DNA of 64,000 nt from Thermocrispum agreste DSM 44070 (GTDB taxonomy: Bacteria > Actinomycetota > Actinomycetes > Mycobacteriales > Pseudonocardiaceae): NCBI RefSeq assembly GCF_000427905.1, contig NZ_KE386604.1:741053-805052 (forward strand), given 5' to 3'. Position numbers and translations under genes: made by a program. The notes below the pieces were generated by a model that was given only the letters and a program-made list of their open reading frames with translations, made no database searches and had not been told where the DNA came from. This document shows, piece after piece, positions 7,255 through 15,702 of the stretch. The first letter of the stretch is position 1. Each line of letters begins with the position of its first letter.

Positions 7255-10200
7255 TCAGGCGACCGGCGGTTCACCTGGCTCCAGCTCGATCAGCACGCCC
7301 TCGGCCAGCAGCTCCTCGATCGACGCGGGCAGCACGTACGCCGTGCCGCCACCGGGCTGGTTGAACCACGGGATCGCCACACCGGTGAGTGCTTCGATCG
7401 GCTGCTGCACCCGGTACACGTGATACGGGCGGTTGACCCACTCGGGCACCAGCGACCGCTCCGGGAACGGCGTACCCGCCACGTAGGTCAGGTTGCCGTC
7501 CGGGTCGCCGAACCGGTCCAGCTCGCTGCCGACCGGCAGGTCGGCCAGCTTCTTGCCGCGGAACAGGGTCAGCGGCGGTTCTCCCGGCAGCGGCTGAATG
7601 GGCCAGTTGCCCGGCGCCGACGGCATCCCCGGCGACGGCACGTTCGGGTGCGGCCGCGGCGCCCCGGAATCCCTCGGCTCGGCCGCCGCGCCCGCGCTGC
7701 CCGCGGCCGATGTGGCGATCGAGGGCGGCGGCACCGGCCCGGCCGCAGGCGGCGGGACCGGACGCGGTTCGGCCGCCGGAGAAACGTCCGGCCTGGCCGT
7801 CGGGAGCGAGCCGGCCGGCGCCCGGCCGGGTTCGGCAGGGGGCTCACCCCGGTCTCCGGAACGCCCGCCCTCGTCGCCCTGCTCCGCGGCCGCTCGCCCG
7901 TTCGGCTCCAGCAGGATCTTGCCGAGCATGAACGCGGCGGCGTCCGCGGCGTCGCCGAACACCGACGAATCGGACAAGCTGTCGTCGTACCGGCCGACGC
8001 GCCAGCCCTCCGGCACCTGCTCGAGGCTCCAGCCCACCTTGATCGGCTCGCCGATGCGGTACGCGGCTCCGGGCACACCCAGCTCCTCGAGCTTGCGCTG
8101 CAGCCTGGCGAACGCGGGCTCGCCGAACGGAGCCTCGGCGCGTGCCGCCGCCTCGGGCTGCCGCCGCGGCGGCGCACCGATCGGCTCGGGGTCCTGCCTG
8201 GCGAACTCGGGCGGCGCGAAGCCCCCCGGACCGGGCAGTCCCGGCGCTTGGCCGCGCGACTCGGCACCTGCGAAACCCTTGGCAGGGTCGGTCGGCGTGC
8301 CGGTTGCGGCGGCATCGTCCCGCGTCCGCTGGTGTTCGGGCGCGAAGCCGTGCTGGCCGGCCATCGGCTCGGGCGACGGGGAGTGGTCGGCACCGAGCTC
8401 CGGTCGAGCGCCGAGACCGGGGCGAGCGCCCTCGGCGAATCCCTCGGCACCACCGAAGGCGTCCGCCTGCTCGGAACCGAAGTCGCCGCGGGGCCGGTCG
8501 GCTGCCCGGAAGTCTTCGTGGGGCCGGTCGGCAGCTCGGAAGTCTTCGTGGGGCCGGTCGGCTGTCCGGAAGTCTTCGTGGGGCCGCTCGGGCGCCCCGA
8601 GATCCCTGGCTGCCGTCTCGGTCCCGCCGCCGAAGCCGCCGTCGGCGCGCTCGTCGCCCGGACCCGGTGGGCCTTCCGCCATGCCCATCGGCTCGTGCTC
8701 GTCACCGTCGTCCGCGGTGTCTTCGGCTTCCGGCCCCTCGTGCGGCTGGAACGTGACCGGGATGTCGGCATCCGCGAGGTCGTCCGCGTCCGGGTCGTCG
8801 TCCAGCACCGGGCTGAAGTACTGGGTGCTGATGTGCTCCTGCGCGCGGCGGTGCGCATCCTCCGCCGACTCGGCCGGGGCCTCGCTGTCGTCGTCGGCCT
8901 CGTCGTCAGCGAAACCCGGCGTGAAGTACTGGGTGCTGACGCGTGCTTGCGCCTGGCGGTGCGCATCCTCGTCCTCGCCGGGCCGCTCCGCGCGCTCGTC
9001 CGAGGGCGCGTCCTGCGCGCCGGGCTGCGAGCGCGCGAAATCCGGCGTCCACAGCTGGGTGACTTCTTCCGGCGCCTCCGGCTCGTTGCCCGGCTCCCGG
9101 TGCGTGCCGCCCGCGTCGCGGTCGTCCTCACGACCGAACGGGGATCGCGCCGCGAAGCCTGCGGCACCCAGACCCGCCCCCGCGGCTCCGGCCACCGCGC
9201 CGGGGCCGGGCGAACCGGCGGGCGGCTCGTCCGTGCGGCCGGGCCCGCCCTCGCGGCTCGCGCTCGGCTGCCCGCCCACGGCACCGCTTGGCACCGCCGG
9301 GTCTTCGTCCACCGGCTGGAAGCTGCTGAACTCGTCGGTGGTTTCCTGCCCGTCCGGCTCGTCGGCGTCCGGCCGATGCCGTTCCGCACCCGCCGACCAG
9401 GCGTCCGGACGGCCACCGGGACCGCTCGATTGGCCGGGACGGCCGGGACCTGCGGTACCCGGCTCGCCGGGAGCGCCGAGGCCGCCGACTCCGTTCAGGC
9501 CCGCACCGACGCCTGCCTGGTCACGCGCTTGCGGAGCCGCACCCGGCGCTGCGGGCTGACCAGCACCACCCGGGATGGGCGGCATCGGGCCGCCCCGGCC
9601 TGCCGAGGCGCCGGGCTGGCCGAAGCCTCCCGGCCGTCCGAACCGCCCCTGGCCGCCCGCGTCACCGAACCGGGGACCGGGAGAAGCCCCTGGTACGTCG
9701 GCGGTGCCGGACGCGCCGGGAGCGCCGGCAGGAGGCGGTCCGGCGAGCCTGCCGGGCCCCTCCCCCGGGCGGGGCATCGGCGGGCCACCCAGCGCCGCGG
9801 GCTGCTCGGGAGCCGCGTTGCCGCGCGCGAGGTAGTCGGCGGCCGCCGCGCGCTGCTCCTCGCTGACCTCGGGAACGCGATAGCCGTTGTCCCGGATGTG
9901 CGCCAGCAGCGCAGGCTCCGGAGTCACCCCGTACTTGCGCAGGTAGTACGGCACCGCAGCGGGCCAGATCCACTCGCCGTCGCTGTGGAAGCCGACCGGG
10001 ACGGCAGGTTCCGGGTTCTCCGCCAGCTGGTCGACGTCGAAGCCGCGGCCGGGACGAACCACCGGCGCGTCCTCCAGGTAGGCCAGCACGTCGGCTTGCT
10101 CCTCCGGATCCAGCTCGTCCCGGTCGATCACCGGGCGGCCGGAGGAGTCCGTCCCGTCGAACACGCGCGCGATGTGCAACCGCGGGCCGGGCCGCTCGGG

Positions 10201-10689
10201 CCCCAACCCGGCCAGCCGCCGCATCAGCCACTCCGGCACGTTTTCCTCCGAGCGAGGGAACATGCGGAGCTCGTCGGCGTAGGCCTGGGGTGGCGGCAGC
10301 AGCTTCCACTCCGGCTCTTCCCTGTCGTACTCCAGGTTGTAGCTGGCCGGAGCCTCCAGCGTGTAGTGCGCGTTGAACCACGTGCCCCGCTGTTCGCGAT
10401 ACATGCCGCTGCGCAGCCTGGCGAACAGCGTCGCGATGTCGTGCGTGGCCACCCATTCCGTCACGGAGCCGTCGGCGAGGGTAATCTCGCCATCGAGCTC
10501 GTGGTACCGGCCGACGGTCCGGTAGTGAACGACGATTCGCTTCCAGTCCCGCGGTGCGGCCCGCAACAAAGCAAGACCGATCTGTTTGACCAGGGTGTCC
10601 TGCTCGGGTGCGCTCAGCTGCGTCGGGTATGCCACCCAGACATCTTGACTCGATTTCGGCGATTTCGCACTGGCAGTACGGGAAGACAT
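7255..10689 (-). CDS. TNT-domain (NAD+ glycohydrolase-type) polymorphic toxin
   Basis: The protein is about 1144 residues. Residues ~12-150 form a domain resembling YezG-type immunity proteins (conserved Trp-Phe-Asn-Ala and a Glu-Pro-Glu-Trp strand). Residues ~150-290 hold a second conserved region with Trp-Ile-Trp-Pro. About 550 residues of Pro/Gly/Glu/Asp-rich linker follow, including three exact-phase 10-residue repeats. A small domain lies at ~850-930, and the C-terminal ~105 residues are the TNT domain of tuberculosis necrotizing toxin. Visible TNT signatures are Leu-Asp-Arg-Phe-Gly, Glu-Arg-Ser-Leu and Trp-Phe-Asn-Gln-Pro-Gly-Gly-Gly. The residue I expect to be Gln after the triple Gly appears to be Ala. 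The family cleaves NAD+ in target cells. ATG 10689 has no clear ribosome site; GTG 10635 is an alternative. There is no signal peptide, so the export route is unknown. Confidence 0.82.
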   Translation of the reverse strand: MSSRTASAKSPKSSQDVWVAYPTQLSAPEQDTLVKQIGLALLRAAPRDWKRIVVHYRTVGRYHELDGEITLADGSVTEWVATHDIATLFARLRSGMYREQRGTWFNAHYTLEAPASYNLEYDREEPEWKLLPPPQAYADELRMFPRSEENVPEWLMRRLAGLGPERPGPRLHIARVFDGTDSSGRPVIDRDELDPEEQADVLAYLEDAPVVRPGRGFDVDQLAENPEPAVPVGFHSDGEWIWPAAVPYYLRKYGVTPEPALLAHIRDNGYRVPEVSEEQRAAAADYLARGNAAPEQPAALGGPPMPRPGEGPGRLAGPPPAGAPGASGTADVPGASPGPRFGDAGGQGRFGRPGGFGQPGASAGRGGPMPPIPGGAGQPAAPGAAPQARDQAGVGAGLNGVGGLGAPGEPGTAGPGRPGQSSGPGGRPDAWSAGAERHRPDADEPDGQETTDEFSSFQPVDEDPAVPSGAVGGQPSASREGGPGRTDEPPAGSPGPGAVAGAAGAGLGAAGFAARSPFGREDDRDAGGTHREPGNEPEAPEEVTQLWTPDFARSQPGAQDAPSDERAERPGEDEDAHRQAQARVSTQYFTPGFADDEADDDSEAPAESAEDAHRRAQEHISTQYFSPVLDDDPDADDLADADIPVTFQPHEGPEAEDTADDGDEHEPMGMAEGPPGPGDERADGGFGGGTETAARDLGAPERPHEDFRTADRPHEDFRAADRPHEDFRAADRPRGDFGSEQADAFGGAEGFAEGARPGLGARPELGADHSPSPEPMAGQHGFAPEHQRTRDDAAATGTPTDPAKGFAGAESRGQAPGLPGPGGFAPPEFARQDPEPIGAPPRRQPEAAARAEAPFGEPAFARLQRKLEELGVPGAAYRIGEPIKVGWSLEQVPEGWRVGRYDDSLSDSSVFGDAADAAAFMLGKILLEPNGRAAAEQGDEGGRSGDRGEPPAEPGRAPAGSLPTARPDVSPAAEPRPVPPPAAGPVPPPSIATSAAGSAGAAAEPRDSGAPRPHPNVPSPGMPSAPGNWPIQPLPGEPPLTLFRGKKLADLPVGSELDRFGDPDGNLTYVAGTPFPERSLVPEWVNRPYHVYRVQQPIEALTGVAIPWFNQPGGGTAYVLPASIEELLAEGVLIELEPGEPPVA
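8491..8580. repeat. Three 30-bp tandem repeats inside the TNT gene
   Basis: Units 8491-8520, 8521-8550 and 8551-8580 are nearly identical, and a decayed fourth starts at 8581. On the minus strand each encodes a 10-residue His-Glu-Asp-Phe-Arg-x-Ala-Asp-Arg-Pro unit. The unit length is a multiple of three, so copy-number change would keep the toxin in frame. A looser duplication, marked by a Ser-Thr-Gln-Tyr-Phe motif, lies near 8810-8950. Confidence 0.85.
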
Positions 10690-10703
10690 GAAGGGCGGAC
10701 GAG

Positions 10704-11675
10704 CTGAGTAACGGGCGTCGGAAGGCACTGGGAATCGCACTCGCTTTCCTGGGCGGACTGGCGGTTGCCGGTCAGTCCAGCATCAACGGCCGGTTGGCCG
10801 ATCGGGTGGGGGACGCGTTCTTCGCCGCGGTGGTCTCCTTCGGCGGGGGCCTTGTGGTGTTGCTCGCATTGCTGTGTGTCATGCCCCGGATGCGGTCCGG
10901 TGTCCCGCGGATCAGGACCGCGCTGCGCGACGGGACCCTGCACTGGTGGCATCTGCTCGGCGGGCTCGGCGGCGCCACGCTGGTCGCGGGGCAGGCGGTC
11001 ACCGTCGCCGTGCTCGGCGTGGCGATGTTCACCGTCGGCGTGGTGACCGGGCAGACGGTGAGCGGCCTGCTGGTCGACCGGGCGGGGCTCGGGCCCGCGG
11101 GCCCGCAGGCGATCACCCCGCAGCGGCTGGCGGGCGCGGTCGTGATGCTGATCGCGGTGGTGATCACCACCGGCGGTGGGCTGACCGCCGTGGACGGCCG
11201 GGTCTGGCTGCTGGTGCTGCCGCTGCTCGGCGGCGCCGCGGTGGCCGTCCAGCAGGCGATCAACGGCCGGGTGGGCGTGGCCGCGGCGAATCCGATGACC
11301 GCGACGTTGGTCAACTTCGTGGTGGGCACCGCCGCGTTGCTGCTCGGCTGGGCCGTGTCGTTGATGGTGCAGGGCGGGCCGGGTCCGCTGCCGTCCAACC
11401 CGGTGCTCTACACCGGCGGGCTCATCGGGGTGGCGTTCATCGCGCTGATGGCGCTCGTGGTGCGCTGGACCGGTGTGCTGGTGCTGGGGCTGGCCACCAT
11501 CGCCGGCCAGCTCTCCGGCTCGCTGGTGCTGGACCTGGTGCTGCCCACCAGGGACGCGCCGGTCACGCTCACCACCGTGCTCGGCGTCGGGCTGGCGATG
11601 GTGGCCATCGCGGTCACGGTCTTCCGCCGCAGGCCGCGCGTGCTCCCGCGGCCGGAGCGAACGCCGGTGGCCTGA
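10704..11675 (+). CDS. DMT-superfamily membrane protein (YdcZ/DUF606 type), probable CTG start
   Basis: The 323-residue protein has about ten hydrophobic segments in two homologous halves. Each half opens with a Gln-x-x-Ile-Asn-Gly-Arg motif (Ser-Ser-Ile-Asn-Gly-Arg near 30, Gln-Ala-Ile-Asn-Gly-Arg near 190), the signature of YdcZ-like transporters. The homologous first helix begins only a few codons after CTG 10704. In that frame a stop lies at 10689 and no ATG, GTG or TTG occurs before TTG 10794, which would delete the first helix and half of the motif. I therefore propose a CTG start behind GGACGAG. It is divergent from the TNT gene with only 14 bp between the chosen starts. The substrate is unknown. 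Confidence 0.8.
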   Translation: MSNGRRKALGIALAFLGGLAVAGQSSINGRLADRVGDAFFAAVVSFGGGLVVLLALLCVMPRMRSGVPRIRTALRDGTLHWWHLLGGLGGATLVAGQAVTVAVLGVAMFTVGVVTGQTVSGLLVDRAGLGPAGPQAITPQRLAGAVVMLIAVVITTGGGLTAVDGRVWLLVLPLLGGAAVAVQQAINGRVGVAAANPMTATLVNFVVGTAALLLGWAVSLMVQGGPGPLPSNPVLYTGGLIGVAFIALMALVVRWTGVLVLGLATIAGQLSGSLVLDLVLPTRDAPVTLTTVLGVGLAMVAIAVTVFRRRPRVLPRPERTPVA

Positions 11676-11831
11676 CCGACGGCGGCATCGGCGGGGCCGG
11701 TGCGGCAGGCAGGCGGGGCCGGTGCGGACGAGGTGCCGAGCCGGGCCGGGGAAGCAGGAGCGGCTGCCCGCCGACCGGGACTGACCGTTAGAGTTCCGGC
11801 CGTACCGGATCGACACGAGGATGCGGGTGGT

Positions 11832-12683
11832 ATGTCAGCACAGGTACTGGACGGCAAGGCGACCAAGGACGCGATCTTCGCCGAGCTTGCGCCGCGGGTG
11901 GCCGCATTGGCCGAGCGCGGCGTCGTGCCCGGGCTGGGCACCGTGTTGGTCGGGGACGACCCCGCATCGCACTCCTACGTGAAGATGAAGCACGCCGACA
12001 GTGCGAAGCTGGGCATCACGTCGATCCGTCGTGACCTGCCCGCGGACACCACGCAGGACGAGCTGAACGCGGTGATCGACGAGCTCAACGCCGATCCTGC
12101 CTGTCACGGCTACATCGTGCAGCTGCCGCTGCCCGGGCACCTGGACACCTCCCAGGTGCTGGAGCGCATCGACCCGGCCAAGGACGCCGACGGGCTGGCG
12201 CCGCTGAGCCTGGGCCGCCTGGTGCTCAACGAGCCGGGCCCGCTGCCGTGCACGCCGCGCGGCATCATCGAGCTGCTCCGCCGTTACCAGGTGCCGATCG
12301 CCGGAGCGCGGGTGGCGGTGGTCGGCCGCGGCATCACGGTCGGCCGCACGCTCGGCCTGCTGCTGACGCGTAAGTCGGAGAACGCCACGGTCATCGCCTG
12401 CCACACCGGCACCAGGGACCTGGCGGCCGAGACGCGCTCGGCGGACATCGTGGTGGCCGCCGCCGGGGTACCGCACCTGATCACCCCGGAGATGGTCAAG
12501 CCGGGTGCGGCCGTGCTGGACGTCGGGGTGAGCCGGGTGGACGGCAAGCTCGTCGGCGACGTGCATCCCGACGTCGCCGAGGTGGCGGGTTACCTGGCGC
12601 CCAACCCCGGTGGTGTCGGGCCGATGACCAGGGCGATGCTGGTGACCAACGTGGTCGAGGCCGCCGAGGCAGCAGCGCCGTGA
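11832..12683 (+). CDS. folD: Bifunctional methylenetetrahydrofolate dehydrogenase/cyclohydrolase
   Basis: This 283-residue cytosolic enzyme interconverts 5,10-methylene-, methenyl- and 10-formyl-tetrahydrofolate, using NADP+ in most bacteria. The Tyr49-x-x-x-Lys53 catalytic pair is present, as are Val-Gln-Leu-Pro-Leu-Pro (~96-101) and Lys-Asp-Ala-Asp-Gly (~118-122). The cofactor loop Gly-Arg-Gly-Ile-Thr-Val-Gly is the actinobacterial form, with Gly where many bacteria have Ser. The C-terminal [10 protein letters not shown] motif is intact. ATG 11832 begins at the conserved N-terminus. Its stop overlaps the next gene's GTG, so folD and the DUF3017 gene are co-translated. Confidence 0.97.
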   Translation: MSAQVLDGKATKDAIFAELAPRVAALAERGVVPGLGTVLVGDDPASHSYVKMKHADSAKLGITSIRRDLPADTTQDELNAVIDELNADPACHGYIVQLPLPGHLDTSQVLERIDPAKDADGLAPLSLGRLVLNEPGPLPCTPRGIIELLRRYQVPIAGARVAVVGRGITVGRTLGLLLTRKSENATVIACHTGTRDLAAETRSADIVVAAAGVPHLITPEMVKPGAAVLDVGVSRVDGKLVGDVHPDVAEVAGYLAPNPGGVGPMTRAMLVTNVVEAAEAAAP

Positions 12684-12952
12684 ACGCAGCAGTGCGCGCC
12701 CACCTTCCGTTCGCCGTGGTCCTGGCCATCGTCGCGGCCGGGTTCGTGCGGATCGCGCAGTACCACTGGCGGGAAGGGTCGGTGCTGGTCGCCGTCGCGC
12801 TGCTGGTCGCGGCGCTGCTGCGGGCGGTGCTGACCCCCGAGCAGGCCGGGCTGATCGTCATCCGCAGCCGCGGCGTCGACGTCCTCGCCTACACGGCACT
12901 CGGGGCGATGATCCTGTTCGTCGCGCTGACCATCACCAAGGGGCCGATCTAG
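12680..12952 (+). CDS. DUF3017 membrane protein
   Basis: The 90-residue protein has three predicted transmembrane helices (about 9-24, 34-49 and 68-84). The partner position, directly behind folD with a GTGA overlap, is the usual one for DUF3017 in actinobacteria. No biochemical function is known. Its last four bases overlap the end of the convergent DUF1918 gene. Confidence 0.9.
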   Translation: MNAAVRAHLPFAVVLAIVAAGFVRIAQYHWREGSVLVAVALLVAALLRAVLTPEQAGLIVIRSRGVDVLAYTALGAMILFVALTITKGPI

Positions 12953-13134
12953 TTCTTGTGCACCACGACGGCATCCGGCCCCGGGAACATCAACGTCTCC
13001 CTGCCGTCGTCGAAACGCACCAGGTAAGGCGGCTTGCCGTTCTCGCCACGGACCTCGATGATCTCAGCCTCCTGCTCGGCAACACCGACCTTCGGGCCGT
13101 GGACGAGGATCTTGTCACCGGTTGAGGCTCGCAT
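12949..13134 (-). CDS. DUF1918 protein
   Basis: This 61-residue, basic, soluble protein has a small SH3-like beta-barrel pattern typical of DUF1918: Gly-Asp-x-Ile near the start, an Ala-Glu-Ile-Ile-Glu-Val strand, and Pro-Tyr-Leu-Val-Arg-Phe-Asp-Asp-Gly. The ribosome site GGAGGTGATC in front of ATG 13134 is almost a perfect anti-16S match, suggesting strong translation. The role is unknown. It ends inside the last codons of the convergent DUF3017 gene. Confidence 0.9.
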   Translation of the reverse strand: MRASTGDKILVHGPKVGVAEQEAEIIEVRGENGKPPYLVRFDDGRETLMFPGPDAVVVHKN

Positions 13135-13402
13135 CGTCAGATCACCTCCACCTTCAGACTAGGAAATTCCGGGCGCCACGGTCGACAATCCGATCCGGTG
13201 CCCGGCCGCCATGCCCCGTTGCGGTGGTTGCCGTTGCGAGCGGCGTCCACGGTCAGCGACCGGCTGTGGCGGGGAAGGCGTTCGCGTCATGGCAGTGCGT
13301 GCCATCGGCCGGGCCATGTGTCGGCCGCCGGGATGCGGTTCCGCCCGGGTCGTTTGCCGGTGGGCGGCCTCGGGAACCCGCCCGCATCGGGAGGTGAGGC
13401 CC

Positions 13403-13660
13403 ATGGCCACCTGCGACGTGTGCGGCAACGACTACTGGATGACGTTCGAAGTCACGACCACCAGCGGCGACGTGTACACCTTCGACTCGATCGAATGCGC
13501 GGCACAGAAGATCGCGCCGGTGTGCGAGCACTGCGGCTGCCGCATCCTCGGCCACGGTGTCGAGGTGAGCGGCCGGTTCTACTGCTGTGCGCACTGCGCC
13601 CGGCACGCCGGCGGCGAGGGCGAGAAAATCCGGGACACGGTCGGCGCCCACCCCGGCTGA
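13403..13660 (+). CDS. Small Cys-rich protein (prokaryotic metallothionein-like)
   Basis: The 85-residue protein carries Cys-Asp-Val-Cys at the N-terminus, a Ser-Ile-Glu-Cys-Ala helix, Cys-Glu-His-Cys-Gly-Cys in the middle and Tyr-Cys-Cys-Ala-His-Cys-Ala near the end. Together these give about nine Cys and several His that could bind zinc. Databases often label similar actinobacterial proteins 'prokaryotic metallothionein', but the fold resembles a zinc-ribbon pair more than classical SmtA. ATG 13403 follows GGGAGGTGAG, an excellent ribosome site. Nothing of note lies in the 268 bp upstream. Confidence 0.82.
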   Translation: MATCDVCGNDYWMTFEVTTTSGDVYTFDSIECAAQKIAPVCEHCGCRILGHGVEVSGRFYCCAHCARHAGGEGEKIRDTVGAHPG

Positions 13661-13666
13661 CGGTCA

Positions 13667-13740
13667 GCGCGGCCGGATGACCACCTCGGTCACGTGTGGG
13701 CTGACAATCTGCGCGGCCGGATGATCACCTCGGTCACGTG
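13667..13740. repeat. 30-bp direct repeat, 44-bp offset
   Basis: Bases 13667-13696 and 13711-13740 are identical except for one C/T change. The right copy encodes the conserved C-terminal residues of the SDR gene. The left copy carries the same codons followed by what was probably the original stop at 13664. The 44-bp offset changes frame, so the present gene ends early at 13690 with a different tail. Confidence 0.8.
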
Positions 13741-14394
13741 GGCCTCCGGCGTCGCGCTCACCGCCGCCTGCACCGCGGCTGCGACCGATTCCGGCCGCAG
13801 GAACTCCTCGGGCCGGTACGGCCTGCCCTCGCCCGCCACGATGGCCTGCTGCATGGGGGTGTCGGTGCGGCCGGGGTAGATCGACGTGACGCGCAGCCCG
13901 GGCTCCTCGGCGCGCAGCGCGTCGGCGAACGCGCGCAGGGCGAACTTGCTCGCCGCGTAGGGCCCCCAGCCGGGGCGGGCGTTCCGCCCGGAGCCGGAAT
14001 TGATCAACACGACGTGGCCGCCCGCCGCCCGCAGCGCAGGCAGCAGCAAACGGGTGAGCTCGGCGACCGCGACCACGTTGATCTCCAAGTTGTGCCGCCA
14101 CACCTCCGCGGCGGCTTCCTCGACCCTGCCCAGCGCCGCGACGCCTGCGGAGTGCACGAGGACGTCGAGCGAGTCGATGCCTGCCGCGGCTTCCGCCACC
14201 GCTTCCTGGTCGGTGAGGTCGACCGGCCACGCCGTGGCATCGGGCAGCTCGCCGGCCAGTGCGGTCAGCGCTTGTCGGTTCCGGCCGCCCAGCAGCAGGC
14301 TGTGCGTGCCCGCCAGGGCACGGGCGACCGCGGTGCCGATGCCCTTGCTGGCGCCGGTGATCAGGGCGCGGGGTCGCGGGTGGGCTGAGCTCAT
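13690..14394 (-). CDS. Short-chain dehydrogenase/reductase
   Basis: The 234-residue Rossmann-fold oxidoreductase has Thr-Gly-Ala-Ser-Lys-Gly-Ile-Gly at about 13-20. It has a Val-His-Ser-Ala-Gly segment replacing the usual Asn-Asn-Ala-Gly, a catalytic Ser in Asn-Ser-Gly-Ser, and Tyr-Ala-Ala-Ser-Lys near 150. The Arg at position ~38 suggests NADP(H). The substrate is unknown. Its last five residues (Leu-Ser-Ala-His-Thr) come from a local duplication and replace the original C-terminus, but the core is intact and it is probably functional. It is preceded on the same strand, with a 10-bp gap, by the HhH-GPD gene. Confidence 0.9.
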   Translation of the reverse strand: MSSAHPRPRALITGASKGIGTAVARALAGTHSLLLGGRNRQALTALAGELPDATAWPVDLTDQEAVAEAAAGIDSLDVLVHSAGVAALGRVEEAAAEVWRHNLEINVVAVAELTRLLLPALRAAGGHVVLINSGSGRNARPGWGPYAASKFALRAFADALRAEEPGLRVTSIYPGRTDTPMQQAIVAGEGRPYRPEEFLRPESVAAAVQAAVSATPEAHVTEVIIRPRRLSAHT

Positions 14395-14404
14395 GCCGGA
14401 CTCG

Positions 14405-14980
14405 TCATCCCTTCGCCTGCTTGGCGGCTGCCTTCTCCGCCTTCTTGAACGCGCGGACCTCCTGCAGGCTTTCCGGGCCGGTCACGTCCGCCACCGACCG
14501 GCGGGCGGACTCCTCGGCGTAGACGCCGGCCACCTGCTCCCAACCGTCCGGCCGGACACCGCGCTGCTTGGCCAGCAGGGCGAGGAAGATCTTGCACTTC
14601 ATCTCGCCCCACCCGGGCAGCGCCTTGAGGCGGCGGAACACCTCCGCGGCGTCCGGGTCGTCCCTGGTCCAGATGGCCGCCGTGTCGCCGTCGTACTGCT
14701 CGACGATCACCTTCGCCAGCTGTTGGATGCGGCGGGCCATCGAGCGCCCGTACCGGTGGATCGCCGGGGGAGTGGCGCACAGCTGCTCGAACTCCGCCTC
14801 GTCGGCTTCCGCGATGGCGCGGATGTCGAAGCCGCCCATCCGGTCGGCGATCTTCTTCGGCCCCGCGAACGCGTGCTCCATCGGGTACTGCTGGTCCAGG
14901 GTCATGCCGACGAGCAGGGCGAACGGGTCGCGGTCCAGCAGCCGGTTCGCCTCGTCGTCGGTCGTCAGCCACAGCGCCAT
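14405..14980 (-). CDS. HhH-GPD-type DNA base-excision repair protein
   Basis: The 191-residue protein belongs to the actinobacterial HhH-GPD family that models describe as an uncharacterised glycosylase-like subset. The helix-hairpin-helix (Leu-Pro-Gly-Trp-Gly-Glu-Met-Lys) is near 120-128, with conserved Asp residues around it (Asp-Gly-Trp-Glu). There is no iron-sulfur cluster Cys loop, and the C-terminus is Lys/Ala-rich. By family it should recognise a damaged base, but the lesion is unknown. ATG 14980 is clear. It is 10 bp upstream of the SDR and probably co-transcribed. Confidence 0.85.
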   Translation of the reverse strand: MALWLTTDDEANRLLDRDPFALLVGMTLDQQYPMEHAFAGPKKIADRMGGFDIRAIAEADEAEFEQLCATPPAIHRYGRSMARRIQQLAKVIVEQYDGDTAAIWTRDDPDAAEVFRRLKALPGWGEMKCKIFLALLAKQRGVRPDGWEQVAGVYAEESARRSVADVTGPESLQEVRAFKKAEKAAAKQAKG

Positions 14981-15007
14981 GCGCCCATCTTGGCACGCGC
15001 CGGCCAG

Positions 15008-15593
15008 CCCGGCTCCGGCGCGAGGGGCCGGGGCCCAGCACCCTGGCGCCTACTTCGACACCGCCGCATCCCGGCTCCGGCGCGAGGGGCCGGGGCCGGG
15101 GATGGCCGTCCGGCACATCGCGGGAGTCTTGCCATGACCCCGGTGCGGAGCAGAGGGATGGGTCAGTCCGCGTCGTCGCGGAGGTCGGCATTCCGGGCCG
15201 CTTGCGTACCGCTTCCAGGCTGGTCAGTCCGCGCTGTCCCGGAGCTCAGGCACGGGACTTCAGCTGAGCCACGTCGAAACAAAGGTCAGTCCGCGCTGTC
15301 GCCGTGGTCAGGCCGTGCACCGGCGTCCTCGGTGTATGCCTCATGCACCCATGTCGGCGCCAGCGGCGATCTGGCCGTCTTCGTCGGCGAGGCCGGGCCG
15401 CGGACGGCAGCGGAGCGGTGGGGTCCCTGCTGTCGCGCACGTCAGGCAAAGCGGCCGGGGCCGGGGAGCGGTGGCCCAGCTGTCGCGGAAGTCGGCGTGA
15501 TGCCCCCTGGGTCGCGGGCGGCAGGGGCCCGGACTTCCGCATCGGCAACGTCATGCTGTCGACCACCCTCGGCCGCGGGCGGCAGGGGCCCGG
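15008..15593. repeat. Degenerate ~61-62-bp periodic repeat region
   Basis: This gene-free stretch in front of icd contains several repeated words at the same spacing. A 28-bp sequence at 15008-15035 recurs at 15070-15097 (offset 62). GGTCAGTCCGCG occurs at 15161, 15222 and 15284 (offsets 61 and 62). A 20-bp sequence at 15513-15532 recurs at 15574-15593 (offset 61). The constant step implies a decayed tandem array of roughly nine units. No convincing gene is present. Confidence 0.7.
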
Positions 15594-15702
15594 GTCACGG
15601 GCCCGCGAGGGTACGCTGCGACCGGTCGCCCGTATACCAGTACGCTTGTACCGTTAGCGACGACAACCCGCAGAACCTCCGTTGAGAGGAGCGTCCCCGC
15701 TC

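Noticed and set aside
6895-10707. Very long plus-strand open frame (about 1270 codons)
   Set aside because: It is antisense to the TNT gene; the low stop frequency comes from GC-rich Pro/Gly codons, and the translation is Arg/Gly-rich without domains.
14391-15191. Minus-strand frame extending the HhH-GPD gene
   Set aside because: It is in another frame than the HhH-GPD gene and translates to Arg/Pro-rich sequence.
15008-15593. Possible CRISPR array or small protein gene
   Set aside because: Repeats are degenerate and spaced without distinct spacers. The open frames here lack starts and family features.
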